A stretch of 64,000 nucleotides of DNA from Pisaster brevispinus (Eukaryota; Echinodermata; Asteroidea; Forcipulatida; Asteriidae). The first letter of the stretch is position 1. Every line of letters begins with the position of its first letter. The notes under the pieces were generated by a model. It worked only from the letters and a program-made list of their open reading frames with translations. It ran no database searches and was not told the DNA's origin. The position numbers and the translations under genes are program-made. Location of the stretch: NCBI GenBank assembly GCA_023634235.1, contig JAMKCF010000019.1, positions 8,697,684 through 8,761,683 on the forward strand, read 5' to 3'. Below, piece by piece: positions 13,132 to 25,358 of the stretch.

Positions 13132-13779
13132 TTCGCACTTCGCACTTCGCACTTCGCACTTCGCACTTCGCACTTCGCACTTCGCACTTCGCACTTCGCA
13201 CTTCGCACTTCGCACTTCGCACTTCGCACTTCGCACTTCGCACTTCGCACTTCGCACTTCGCACTTCGCACTTCGCACTTCGCACTTCGCACTTCGCACT
13301 TCGCACTTCGCACTTCGCACTTCGCACTTCGCACTTCGCACTTCGCACTTCGCACTTCGCACTTCGCACTTCGCACTTCGCACTTCGCACTTCGCACTTC
13401 GCACTTCGCACTTCGCACTTCGCACTTCGCACTTCGCACTTCGCACTTCGCACTTCGCACTTCGCACTTCGCACTTCGCACTTCGCACTTCGCACTTCGC
13501 ACTTCGCACTTCGCACTTCGCACTTCGCACTTCGCACTTCGCACTTCGCACTTCGCACTTCGCACTTCGCACTTCGCACTTCGCACTTCGCACTTCGCAC
13601 TTCGCACTTCGCACTTCGCACTTCGCACTTCGCACTTCGCACTTCGCACTTCGCACTTCGCACTTCGCACTTCGCACTTCGCACTTCGCACTTCGCACTT
13701 CGCACTTCGCACTTCGCACTTCGCACTTCGCACTTCGCACTTCGCACTTCGCACTTCGCACTTCGCACTTCGCACTTCG
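13132..13779 (+). repeat. 7-bp satellite, block C (TTCGCAC)n, about 92 units
   Basis: Perfect TTCGCAC units from 13132, ending abruptly at 13779 before TTGATAAATATAATAG. The change from block B is one base (T to C at another heptamer position) and occurs within one unit, with no mixed zone. Confidence 0.97.
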
Positions 13780-13799
13780 GTTGATAAATATAATAGATC

Positions 13800-14560
13800 G
13801 ATTAATACAATAGAATAGAACAATAGGACCATATAATTGACTGATTAATACAATTGATTTTGCAAACATTTGAACGTATGATCATCAAATGAATGATTGA
13901 ATGAACAATAGGACAATCGAACAAAAGGACAATAGAATAATAGGACTATAGAACAGAACACAATGACAATAATGACCTATTGTTCCTATTGTAGAACAAT
14001 AGGAACAATAGAACAATAGGACAATCGAACACAATGACAATAGGACCTATTGTAGAATAGGAACAATAGGACCATATAATTGACAGATTATTACAATTGA
14101 ATGTATGACAATCAAATAAATGATTGAATGAACAATAGGGCAATATAACAAAGGACAACAGAACAATAGGACAACTGAACATTAGGCCCATATAACAATA
14201 GGACCATAGAACAATAGGACTATAGAACAATAGAACCATTAAGCAATAGGACCATAGGACAATAGACATTAGACAAACGGCAATAGACGATCAGACATTC
14301 GGACAATTTACAATGGGATAATAGACACTCGGACAAAAACATTCCGACAATAAATAAATGAACAATTGAATAATTGAACAAACATCAATTGATTGATAGA
14401 GGGAACAGTAATTGATGAATTGAACGCACATTTGAACAATTGAAAGAAAAACACTTGAATGAATGAAAGAACAACGGAACGATTGAAAGAACAATTAAAT
14501 GACTGAACAAACAAAGGACACATTTCTACAATGCAACAATGCAATTCCTATACAACTGGG
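13800..14560 (+). repeat. Degenerate CAATAGGAC / AATTGAACAA low-complexity repeat
   Basis: Dozens of imperfect copies of (A)ACAATAGGAC, ACTATAGAAC and ACCATAGAAC. These grade after about 14,290 into TTGAACAATTGAA-type units. A longer segment is duplicated: AATAGGACCATATAATTGAC occurs near 13,823 and 14,063. Short open frames on the minus strand arise from this repetition. Confidence 0.8.
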
Positions 14561-15128
14561 GAGTTTTACAATACAATAGAAATTCTACATTACAGGATTT
14601 TTTTTTTGCCACACATTTGAATATGTATTTATTTCAAAACATAAGCCATAATGTACAATGTTCAACAACCTGGCTAGAGAAATTGAACATTTAAACTCAT
14701 TGCAATAAATACCTTAAATCTTATCAATAGCAAAAAAATACACACTCAAAAGATAATACTAAGATAAACAGAGTACTATGAAAGTAGCGAGTTAGTGCAA
14801 ACATTGGTTTGATGACATTAGTCGAGAACAGGGTGGACCACGTGAAGGTTGTCATCACCCACCCCATAACAGATACTTGTAACAATTATACCACATGGAT
14901 GAATAGTTGGATGACAGCATGCCACTGCAGACAATACAATTTACTGAACGTTATAATTCAAATAAATTAATGATAAAATTCAACTTAGTAATAACACGCA
15001 CCCAAACTGCCTACAAGCTTGTATTCTTTATGTTGGTAATGATTTTACTTCATTACAAATAAAATTTAACTGTTTCATATTTTGTAATGAGCGACTGCAT
15101 TACAAATGAACGTAACATGTTTCATGCC
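14561..15128. other. No gene recognised
   Basis: AT-rich sequence. A few CATTACAAAT fragments near 15,050-15,120 look like decayed members of the palindromic repeat that follows. Confidence 0.4.
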
Positions 15129-15296
15129 TGTAATGAGGTACTTCATATACATGCATGAAACTTTTACATACTTGCAATGAGGTACTTCATTGCAAGTATG
15201 ATATAATTGCATGATTGTAATGAAGTACCTCATTACAAACATGCAATTTTTCATTTGAATACATGTACTTGTAAGGAAAGTACCTCATTACAAGTA
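15129..15296. repeat. Tandem array of four GTAC-centred palindromes
   Basis: Four inverted repeats at 15129-15151, 15167-15200, 15214-15238 and 15267-15296, spaced about 40-55 bp. All have the form TTGTAATGA-(G/A)GTAC(T/C)-TCATTACAA. The second is the best: 14-bp arms CATACTTGCAATGA and TCATTGCAAGTATG around GGTACT, 34 bp without a mismatch in the arms. Each could fold into a cruciform or hairpin. Confidence 0.85.
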
Positions 15297-16050
15297 TGTA
15301 CATGTGTTCGATCAAAATACTTGTTACAAGTATTAAGTTGATAGTTCACAGATAAACTACAATTTCATTCAGTAATATATATAAATTTTATCAAATTCAA
15401 CAATTCAAGGGTGCACAAATGTCCAATCCTATGCAGACTTCCAATCGAATTGTTCATATCCACTCAAAAACTAAAATGTTAACTTTCACTGTTGTCCAAT
15501 CAGAAAATATTTCTTGGTGACGCATGTTCTCACTGGTGCGGGACTGTACAGTTTGATGTCAAATCTTCAAAAGTACCGCTGGTGTTTCAACTTGATGTCA
15601 ATTGCTTTTGATTCTCCTGAGCAGTCATGAACATTATCAATGAACATCTATGCTGTGTGACAAAGAAAGAAAAACAAATAAAAAGGAGGCTACAATTTCA
15701 AGTTAACAATTCTCAACCAAGCTAGGGATCACATGACATCTCTTTTCTTTGAACTAATCATCTTTGTGAATAAGGACGGGTCAAAACTGAGTTTGACTGA
15801 AGAATAATAAAAGTCAAACAAAAATATTTGTTTATAGACTAAATTATTCATTTTAAAAACTCTACCAAATTATTAAACTATATATCTATCTAAATTATGC
15901 ACAAATGCCATCAGTTTACAGAGCCACATTCATGTTCATCTCCAAGTTTAGGTTATCAGTTTTCAAATATTAATTAAATACCTTTTTATCAAAGAGCACA
16001 CTGAACTCCCCAAAACATGGATGGCCTTCCATCATTCGGTTATTACAAGC
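15297..16050. other. No gene recognised
   Basis: AT-rich sequence, with no open frame, element ends or RNA gene that I can support. Confidence 0.4.
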
Positions 16051-16319
16051 AGTGACACCATTCCACTCATCGGGCTGCTGAAGCAGAGACACAGCAGTTA
16101 TCTGTCAGAATAATGGTTAAACAGGTGGGTTTCAAAAACAAGTTAACAATCAAATGGTTGAATAAACCAACACAAATTTCTTCTAAAATCTTTTGTCTAA
16201 ATATAACAATGTCTAAACCTTTCAGAATTAACCTTTCAACTTTGGAAGAGATCTTGCAAAAACTTCCACTCTTCATCTTAAGGATGGTCAGATGCAAGTA
16301 CAAAGACGCCACTCTCCTG

Positions 16320-18430
16320 ACTTTCTAACAAGACTCCATCAGCATCTTCATGGTCCATGTTGACAGCAGCGTGTTACATCAAATCACAGATGATAACCTG
16401 TTATACAACATAAATAAAACTACATTTTTAAAGATTTCTGAATGCTAAGTTAAAGTATCCTATACAATTTTACACAGCTAACAACCTCTCAAAGACACGC
16501 TTTGAATTTATTGAATTTGAAATAATGTGTTGAAAAAAGACAAACTGATTCTAGAGAGGTTTGAACCAAAGACCTCAAGATTAACATTCCAGAGCTCTAC
16601 CAACAGTTGCATTTGTACTACATAAAGTGGCTCGGAATCTTGGCATGACAACTGCAAATTATTTGACTGTGTTTATCCAGCCATTTTAAACTTATCAAAG
16701 AACATCTGATGTAATCAAGAAAGAGAAGAAACATTATAATTTAAGGTTAAAGATATTTAAGCAAGCTGGAGACATGCCATTTTGTTGGGAACATATTTGA
16801 TTTGCAGTAGAATTCTATAACCAAAATCTGTTCATTAGAGTTATTAACAATCTAAAAGCTCATCAAATAACAGAAAAATGTATAAACAAAATTCTAATTA
16901 TGAGACAAACATTTACCTTCATGTATGTTTTCAAATTGCAGTTAACAGACTGCAAATATTGCATTACAGATGTATCAAAGAACACACTTTTAAGTAATCA
17001 AAATCTACTCATACCTTGAAACACATGAACTTGTGTTTTTATAGTCCATGTTGGTAACAGAGCACTGCATTTGTGTGTTTCATCATGCAAACCTGTAATA
17101 AACAAGTTAAAATAAGATAACATTATTTCCATCGCCACCAACTTCTTTACAACCAGACACAATGTCCAATGGTTTGGATAACACTATCCTTCATACATGA
17201 ATTCTGCTTACTGAAATCTTAACTTTTAGTGTTTGAGCGAGTGGTAAATGATCAAGACAAACAAATTACTTTTCATTACTTAGGAGTAAAAGGGTACTTG
17301 GCAGACACTGTTGATGTACAGGTATATTTTTCAATCTGTGTGACATTTGTGTTTTTGTCAAACTACCTCACCAAAGAAAAGCATAAGTAATACAAAAAGA
17401 ATTGGTTTACAGTATTATGATAAGATTCTACATGTACATGTGCTTCATAAACTGTTGGAGTATCCAAAGAGTTTTAAAGGAAAAACATAAAAATTGTATT
17501 CTTTAAAGTTGGCTATGAGTAGATGTTAACACGGAGACATCACTGGCCTAACACAGTGACTCACATTAGGGCAAGTCTTCATGGTTCAAGTTGACAGCAG
17601 GTTACTGACATGTGAATGAAGTCACCATCAACAAGGGGCATTTGACCAAGAATAACAAACAATTTTTGTGCATTAACTATAAACATAACTTTTGATTAGT
17701 TTCTACAGGTTCAACTCCAGAGAAGAAATCTCACCTTAAAACGTCATAAGGGAACCTAGTGAACTGTAAATGTAAAAATACTTGGTTGTCAATCTCTTCC
17801 TACACAGACATCACTCCATCTGTATGGTCCATGTTGACATCAAAACACTACATCAAAGCAACTGACACAATGAGCTGAAAGACAATAAGTTGTTATGACA
17901 TCAGTAAAAAAGACCAACTGTTATCAACATCCTGCAAACAATAATCAACTGATTAACAACTTGATGTGATGCATCAAACTTTATATGAATTCTCTTTCAT
18001 TTTTACTTGATTGTCATACAGTCTATTTTATCTAAAATTGGGTCATTGTTGACGTGGGTCTTGGCATGACAACTCATGCACCAAATTTCGCTTGAAAATG
18101 AAGATGAACCTCTTCAAGGTTATGTTCAACTCCAGAGAAGAAATCTTACTTAGAAGTTCCACAAGTGAACCTGGTGATATGTAGATGTAAGTACTTGGAT
18201 GTCAGTCTCTCTCCGTGGCATGGCGTCGCTCTCCTTGTGGCATGGCGTCGCTCTCCTCGTGGCATGGCGTCGCTCTCCTCGTGGCATGGCGTCGCTCTCC
18301 TCGTGGCATGGCGTCGCTCTCCTCGTGGCATGAAGTCACTCTCCTTGTACACTGTGACGTCACTCCATCTTCACGGTACATGTTGACAGTGAAGTCCTAC
18401 ATCAAATCAATTGTCCTGATGACCTGAAAG
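16320..18430 (-). other. Diverged tandem copies of an exon-like module (type B)
   Basis: Minus-strand blocks near 16,330-16,400, 17,575-17,610, 17,735-17,875 and 18,135-18,425 share one plan. This is a pyrimidine-rich acceptor ending TTTCAG or AACAG, then (G/C)TCAT..., a TGATGTAG core, TGTCAACATGGACCATG and GATGGAGTGA(T/C)GTC. A donor AAG|GTGAGATTTC follows at about 17,733, and a variant GTAAGA at about 18,145. Reading frames are short and broken, so these look like non-coding or UTR exons, or decayed coding exons. Related modules recur at 27,224, 31,410 and 35,600. Confidence 0.5.
18207..18346 (+). repeat. 22-bp minisatellite (GTCGCTCTCCTCGTGGCATG), about six units
   Basis: Six-plus units of 22 bp with the core CTCTCCTCGTGGCATGGCGT; edge units carry TTGTGG or TGAAGTCAC variants. 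It lies inside the last type-B exon-like module. Since 22 is not a multiple of 3, the frame changes at each unit, which argues against a coding role. It is much more GC-rich than the surroundings. Confidence 0.9.
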
Positions 18431-18479
18431 ACACTCAAAGTGTTATGACATTAGAAAAAAACAAAAACAACATTGTCAG

Positions 18480-18800
18480 AAACCTTAAAAATGGTCACCT
18501 TTTAAACAAGGCTTTGAATAAAGTATTCCACAGCGTTCCTCATGAGGTAAAACATACTTGTAGACAGCAAAAGTGGAACAGAATGCATTAACAGACAAAT
18601 TAAAAAAAGACTTTGTAACGATAACAGGAACAAAAAGTCTACCTGTGGAAGTAGGGCGCAAATCATCTCTAGATTTGATGGCAGGCCAATCCAAACAACT
18701 CGGTCAGGTGGTTCAGTAACGCCAAAGTCACAGTCATCAACCAAACAACAAACTGAATAACACAAAATAAAACTAAAGAACACAAAGATTCAGAATTAAA
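18480..18800 (-). other. Exon-like module (type A) ahead of the duplicated array
   Basis: On the minus strand a block reading DDCDFGVTEPPDRVVW in one frame ends at a donor-like CAG|GTAGAC at about 18,642. It is homologous to the modules ending CAG|GTAGA at about 20,923, 23,848, 27,632, 31,818 and 36,001, which keep the ACTGAACCATCTGACTGAG core. The surrounding 93-codon frame (18,502-18,783) reads across the donor and is probably not a protein. Confidence 0.4.
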
Positions 18801-19506
18801 TATGGCATTTGTAAGAATGAAAGTACTATTATTCTTTAGCTGATGTTGTCAGCAAATTCAGAAATGTACAAGATGAATATGTGCAGCAATCGGCTGCACT
18901 TTTCACAAATATCGTTACTTTGATATGGTAAAATTGAAATAAGAACCGAGTATTGAAGAATGATTTTCTTGTACGTTGTATATCAGATAAAAACTGTTCA
19001 CATGACATTTGGGTATGGTATCAAGTGTATACAAAACAAGGAATCATCATTTGTGTTGCTCGTATCACTACCAATCATGTGTTCATCAGGACCCTAAGAG
19101 CTATTCAGGACCTGGGTCCTAGAACACATACAATGAAGATAACAAAATTTGATACTCATTCCTTGATTCAGTGATGCATTTATCTCCAAGACGTCACTCA
19201 TCAACATCAGAACTCCTTTGATGTCTTCCTGGTCAAACGCTGCACACTATCAAACCCCGTGTCAAGCCCAAGTCATCAAGATATCATGGTGAAACAAACA
19301 TCAAACCTGGTACAGTTGTAAGCTTTTTCCTTAAAATGTAAGAACACATTGTGTTAAACTCCCATTAACATTAAAAAATCATTTGGTCGTGGATTTATGG
19401 GAATGTACTCCTTCGAAAATGAAAATTGTGTGTAATGCCAATTCTGATTTAGGCTCAGCATGTACCAAATAAAAAGTACACTCTTATAAACTACATCTAC
19501 CTGCAT
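18801..19506. repeat. Older diverged copy of the 21.1-21.6 kb segment
   Basis: Sequence from about 18,780 to 19,330 matches 21,060-21,630 with many small differences. The shared landmarks are ATATGGCATTTGTAAGAATG, a CTCATTCCTTGATTCAG stretch and CAAACATCAAACCTGGTACAG. It represents an older round of duplication outside the two recent periods. Confidence 0.7.
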
Positions 19507-22432
19507 CATCCGATTCCAAGACAATCACAGAGTCTGATGACATCTCGGCCCTCGCTCACTTGGAGATGGTTCAGCAAGTATCACTGTCATGATCCTCAAA
19601 AGAAAATCAAACAAAAGCACATGTTAATATTTCATGAAATGTTGGGACGGCATTAAAAATAGGCAGCTGTGAACCAAGTCACTACTGACACAAATTCTCT
19701 GTTTATTGACGATTTATTTCAAGAAATATAAAGAGGATATGTCTTCTTTTATAAAATGCCATGAATTCATTTCACGAGTAATGAAATGCTTGAATCAGAC
19801 ATTTTATGACGTCGAACAAGAAGCATTTGCAGACGTTTTAAAGTTTTAGACTTCCTGATAAAGAGAACACTATTAAAAACTTCATCTACCTGCATCATCC
19901 GATTTAAAGAGAATAATAGAGTCTTGCGACAACTTGGCCCTCGCTTACATGGAGATGGTTCAGCAATTACCACTGTCAAGCTAATCAAAGGAAAACCAAA
20001 CGAAAATGGTGAAACAAGTGGCTGTCTTGACAATAATGCCCTTCTAATTGGAGATTTCAAATGGTGCTTGGGAATAGAAGAGTTTTTAATTTAATGGTCA
20101 AAACTCTAGCACTGTAATTGGTGTATACTGGTTGTATTCAAACTGAAATTCAACTTCCTTTTTCCTGTTACTTGAGCAAAACTACACAAAATGCATCAAG
20201 AATTGCACTAAATTTAGGCTTTAGCTAACCATTAACATACTATGATAAAGGGGTTTCATCATTCGATGCGTACAAAGTTGTTCTTATTGAGATCACTTGG
20301 GTATTTAGGAAGTTCAGGTTTGGACGACATCTCAACAACAACCAAGATACAAATGTCTTACAAATTTAACAAAGTGCTGGTATAACTGTAATATGTGGTG
20401 GACACAATGCCTTTAAACTACATGATAGAACCAACAGCTTAGCTCTAGTATGGTCTGGGTGTGACTGGAAACGAAAGTTTCAGTTGTGCGTCAAGGTTAA
20501 CTCAATTCTGGGTAATGTTCAACTACAGAGACAAAATAGTAGAGACAATTGAGTTGTTATGGCATCAGATAAGAAACCCCAACAACTATCAACAACCTAC
20601 ATATAAAAAATTGATGATTGATGAACAACTTATTGTGATACATAAAACTTCATAAGGATTCTTTTGTTTTTTTAAAACTTGATTTCACATTCACAGCAAC
20701 ACCAAAACCTTACAGACTATATTATACTATAACAGTTTACAGAAGATAAAGTCTGATGATGAGATAATCACCTTACAGGAATACTGCTTGAAAAAGTGTT
20801 TCACTAAAACATAACACTCCTTGCAAGTCAAAAAGTTCCTGTATAAAACAAGTTGGGTTGCATACAGTTACAGACATTCCAAAGGATGGGACTTTGTAAT
20901 GAAATAAAAGAAACAAAATCTACCTGTGGAAGTAGAGAGTGAATCGGGATACAGTGACAGGCCAATCACAGCAACTCAGTCAGATGGTTCAGTTAACACC
21001 AAAGTCAGTCATCAACCAATGAACAAACTGAATAACACAAAATAAAACTAAAGAGCAGAAAGACTCTGAATTAAATATGGCATTTGTAAGAATGAAATTA
21101 CTATTATTCTTTAGCTAAACTGCCTGTGATGTTGTCAACAAATTATAAAATGTACAAGATGTACATGTACTGCAATTGATGTCACATTTTTCACAGATGC
21201 ATTTACTGTGATTTGGTAAATTGAGAACTGAGTGTTGAAGGATTGTTTTCTTGCAAGTTGTACATCAGATCAAAACATTTCTCACAACATTTGGTACTTG
21301 TATCAAGTGTATACAAAATAAGGAATCGTCATTTCTGTTCCTCGGATCACTACCAATCATGTATCAAGCCTTTAAGATCAATTTGTTACCACCCTGAGTG
21401 CATCAGGACCTGGCCTAAAACATATACAATTAAGAAAACAAGATTTGATACTCATTCCTTGATTCAGGGATGCATTTATCTCCAAGACGTCACTCATCAA
21501 CATCAGAACTCCTTTGATGTCTGCATGGTTAAAAGCTGCCCACTATCAAACCGTGTGTCAAACCCAAGCCATCATGATATCCTGGAGAAACAAACATCAA
21601 ACCTGGTACAGTTGTCATATATCATTTGGATGTGGAATTATGGGAATGTACTCTCAAAAATGAACATTGTATGATTGCCAGTTCTGACTTGGGCTCAGCA
21701 CATACAAAATAAAGAGTCAATACAATAAACTAGATCTACCTGCATCATCCGATTCCAAGACATGCTCAAGTCATATGACATCTTTGCTCTCGCTCACTTG
21801 GAGATGGTTTAGCAAGTATCACTGTCATGATAATCAAAAGGAAATTAAACAAAAACACATGTCAATATTTCATGAAGAGTTGGGGGGGGATGTTAAAAAC
21901 AGGCAGCTGTGAACCAAGTCACTGTTAACATTAATGCTCTTATTATTGAAGATTTATTTCAAGAAATATGAAGAGGATATTTCTTCTTTTGTAAAATGCC
22001 ATGAATTCATTATACGAGTAAAGAAATGCTTGAATAAGACAACATAATCATTCGAACAAGAAGCATTTGCAGACATTTTAAAATTTCTGAGTTCCTGATA
22101 AAGAGTACACTATTAATAACTTCATCTACCTGCATCATCTGATTTTAAGACTTTCCCGAGTCCGTGATGACATCTTGGCCCTCGCTCACATGGAGGTGGT
22201 TCAGCAAGTACCACTGTCAAGCTAATCAAAGGAAAACCAAACAAAAATAGTGAAACAAGTTGCTGTCTTGACAATAATGCCCTTCTTTTGGAGATCTCAA
22301 ATGGTACTTGGGAATAGAAGAGTTTCTACTTTGATGTCTTCATGGTTAAAAGCTGCACACTCTCAAACCGTGTGTCGAACCCAAGCCATCATGATAACCT
22401 GGAGAAACAAACATCAAACCTGGTACAGTTGT
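19507..22432. repeat. Tandem duplication, 2,926-bp unit, copy 1
   Basis: Matches 22,433-25,358 almost base for base; landmarks at 19,767, 20,461, 21,243 and 22,250 recur 2,926-2,929 bp later. The unit holds several type-A exon-like modules but no recognisable protein gene. Open frames of up to 143 codons repeat with it and show no family resemblance. Confidence 0.9.
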
Positions 22433-25358
22433 CATCCGATTCCAAGACAATCACAGAGTCTGATGACATCTCGACCCTCGCTCACTTGGAGATGGTTCAG
22501 CAAGTATCACTGTCATGATCCTCAAAAGAAAATCAAACAAAAGCACATGTTAATATTTCATGAAATGTTGGGACGGCATTAAAAATAGGCAGCTGTGAAC
22601 CAAGTCACTACTGACACAAATTCTCTGTTTATTGACGATTTATTTCAAGAAATATAAAGAGGATATGTCTTCTTTTATAAAATGCCATGAATTCATTTCA
22701 CGAGTAATGAAATGCTTGAATCAGACATTTTATGAAGTCGAACAAGAAGCATTTGCAGACGTTTTAAAGTTTTAGACTTCCTGATAAAGAGAACACTATT
22801 AAAAACTTCATCTACCTGCATCATCCGATTTAAAGAGAATAATAGAGTCTTGCGACAACTTGGCCCTCGCTTACATGGAGATGGTTCAGCAATTACCACT
22901 GTCAAGCTAATCAAAGGAAAACCAAACGAAAATGGTGAAACAAGTGGCTGTCTTGACAATAATGCCCTTCTAATTGGAGATTTCAAATGGTGCTTGGGAA
23001 TAGAAGAGTTTTTAATTTAATGGTCAAAACTCTAGCACTGTAATTGGTGTATACTGGTTGTATTCAAACTGAAATTCAACTTCCTTTTTCCTGTTACTTG
23101 AGCAAAACTACACAAAATGCATCAAGAATTGCACTAAATTTAGGCTTTAGCTAACCATTAACATACTTTGATAAAGGGGTTTCATCATTCGATGCGTACA
23201 AAGTTGTTCTTATTGAGATCACTTGGGTATTTAGGAAGTTCAGGTTTGGACGACATCTCAACAACAACCAAGATACAAATGTCTTACAAATTTAACAAAG
23301 TGCTGGTATAACTGTAATATGTGGTGGACACAATGCCTTTAAACTACATGATAGAACCAACAGCTTAGCTCTAGTATGGTCTGGGTGTGACTGGAAACGA
23401 AAGTTTCAGTTGTGCGTCAAGGTTAACTCAATTCTGGGTAATGTTCAACTACAGAGACAAAATAGTAGAGACAATTGAGTTGTTATGGCATCAGATAAGA
23501 AAGCCCAACAACTATCAACAACCTACATATAAAAAATTGATGATTGATGAACAACTTATTGTGATACATAAAACTTCATAAGGATTCTTTTTTTTTTTTT
23601 TAAACTTGATTTCACATTCACAGCAACACCAAAACCTTACAGACTATATTATACTATAACAGTTTAGAGAAGATAAAGTCTGATGATGAGATAATCACCT
23701 TACAGGAATACTGCTTGAAAAAGTGTTTCACTAAAACATAACACTCCTTGCAAGTCAAAAAGTTCCTGTATAAAACAAGTTGGGTTGCATACAGTTACAG
23801 ACATTCCAAAGGATGGGACTTTGTAATGAAATAAAAGAAACAAAATCTACCTGTGGAAGTAGAGAGTGAATCGGGATACAGTGACAGGCCAATCACAGCA
23901 ACTCAGTCAGATGGTTCAGTTAACACCAAAGTCAGTCATCAACCAATGAACAAACTGAATAACACAAAATAAAACTAAAGAGCAGAAAGACTCTGAATTA
24001 AATATGGCATTTGTAAGAATGAAATTACTATTATTCTTTAGCTAAACTGCCTGTGATGTTGTCAACAAATTATAAAATGTACAAGATGTACATGTACTGC
24101 AATTGATGTCACATTTTTCACAGATGCATTTACTGTGATTTGGTAAATTGAGAACTGAGTGTTGAAGGATTGTTTTCTTGCAAGTTGTACATCAGATCAA
24201 AACATTTCTCACAACATTTGGTACTTGTATCAAGTGTATACAAAATAAGGAATCGTCATTTCTGTTCCTCGGATCACTACCAATCATGTATCAAGCCTTT
24301 AAGATCAATTTGTTACCACCCTGAGTGCATCAGGACCTGGCCTAAAACATATACAATTAAGAAAACAAGATTTGATACTCATTCCTTGATTCAGGGATGC
24401 ATTTATCTCCAAGACGTCACTCATCAACATCAGAACTCCTTTGATGTCTTCATGGTTAAAAGCTGCCCACTATCAAACCGTGTGTCAAACCCAAGCCATC
24501 ATGATATCCTGGAGAAACAAACATCAAACCTGGTACAGTTGTCATATATCATTTGGATGTGGAATTATGGGAATGTACTCTCAAAAATGAACATTGTATG
24601 ATTGCCAGTTCTGACTTGGGCTCAGCACATACAAAATAAAGAGTCAATACAATAAACTAGATCTACCTGCATCATCCGATTCCAAGACATGCTCAAGTCA
24701 TATGACATCTTTGCCCTCGCTCACTTGGAGATGATTTAGCAAGTATCACTGTCATGATAATCAAAAGGAAATTAAACAAAAACACATGTCAATATTTCAT
24801 GAAGAGTTGGGGGGGGGGGTGTTAAAAACAGGCAGCTGTGAACCAAGTCACTGTTAACATTAATGCTCTTATTATTGAAGATTGATTTCAAGAAATATGA
24901 AGAGGATATTTCTTCTTTTGTAAAATGCCATGAATTCATTATACGAGTAAAGAAATGCTTGAATAAGACAACATAATCATTCGAACAAGAAGCATTTGCA
25001 GACATTTTAAAATTTCTGAGTTCCTGATAAAGAGTACACTATTAATAACTTCATCTACCTGCATCATCTGATTTTAAGACTTTCCCGAGTCCGTGATGAC
25101 ATCTTGGCCCTCGCTCACATGGAGGTGGTTCAGCAAGTACCACTGTCAAGCTAATCAAAGAAAAACCAAACAAAAATAGTGAAACAAGTTGCTGTCTTGA
25201 CAATAATGCCCTTCTTTTGGAGATCTCAAATGGTACTTGGGAATAGAAGAGTTTCTACTTTGATGTCTTCATGGTTAAAAGCTGCACACTCTCAAACCGT
25301 GTGTCGAACCCAAGCCATCATGATATCCTGGAGAAACAAACATCAAACCTGGTACAGT
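22433..25358. repeat. Tandem duplication, 2,926-bp unit, copy 2
   Basis: Second copy of the unit starting at 19,507. At the junction (22,428-22,440) CAGTTGTCAT is fused to CATCCGATTCC, sharing a CAT that suits unequal exchange or repair at microhomology. Differences from copy 1 are few: single substitutions, an A/T run near 23,590 and a G run near 24,810. Confidence 0.9.

Noticed and set aside
2711..13779. Telomere or plant-type heptameric telomere repeat
   Set aside because: The unit is TTGCACG/TTTGCAC/TTCGCAC, not TTAGGG or TTTAGGG, and lacks the G-run of telomeric repeats.
2711..13779. CRISPR array
   Set aside because: There are no unique spacers, the units are contiguous, and the genome is eukaryotic.
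2524..13869. Open frames of about 3,700 codons on both strands
   Set aside because: They are a by-product of a stop-free 7-bp repeat; the same peptide cycle occurs in every frame and there is no non-repeat coding sequence.
18502..18783. 93-codon minus-strand hydrophobic frame
   Set aside because: It reads through a donor-like site shared with the type-A modules and ends in low-complexity hydrophobic sequence.
21243..21674. 143-codon frame repeated at 24,170 (136 codons at 27,955 and 32,141)
   Set aside because: It is present only because the segment is duplicated; it crosses splice-like sites, changes length between copies and resembles no family.
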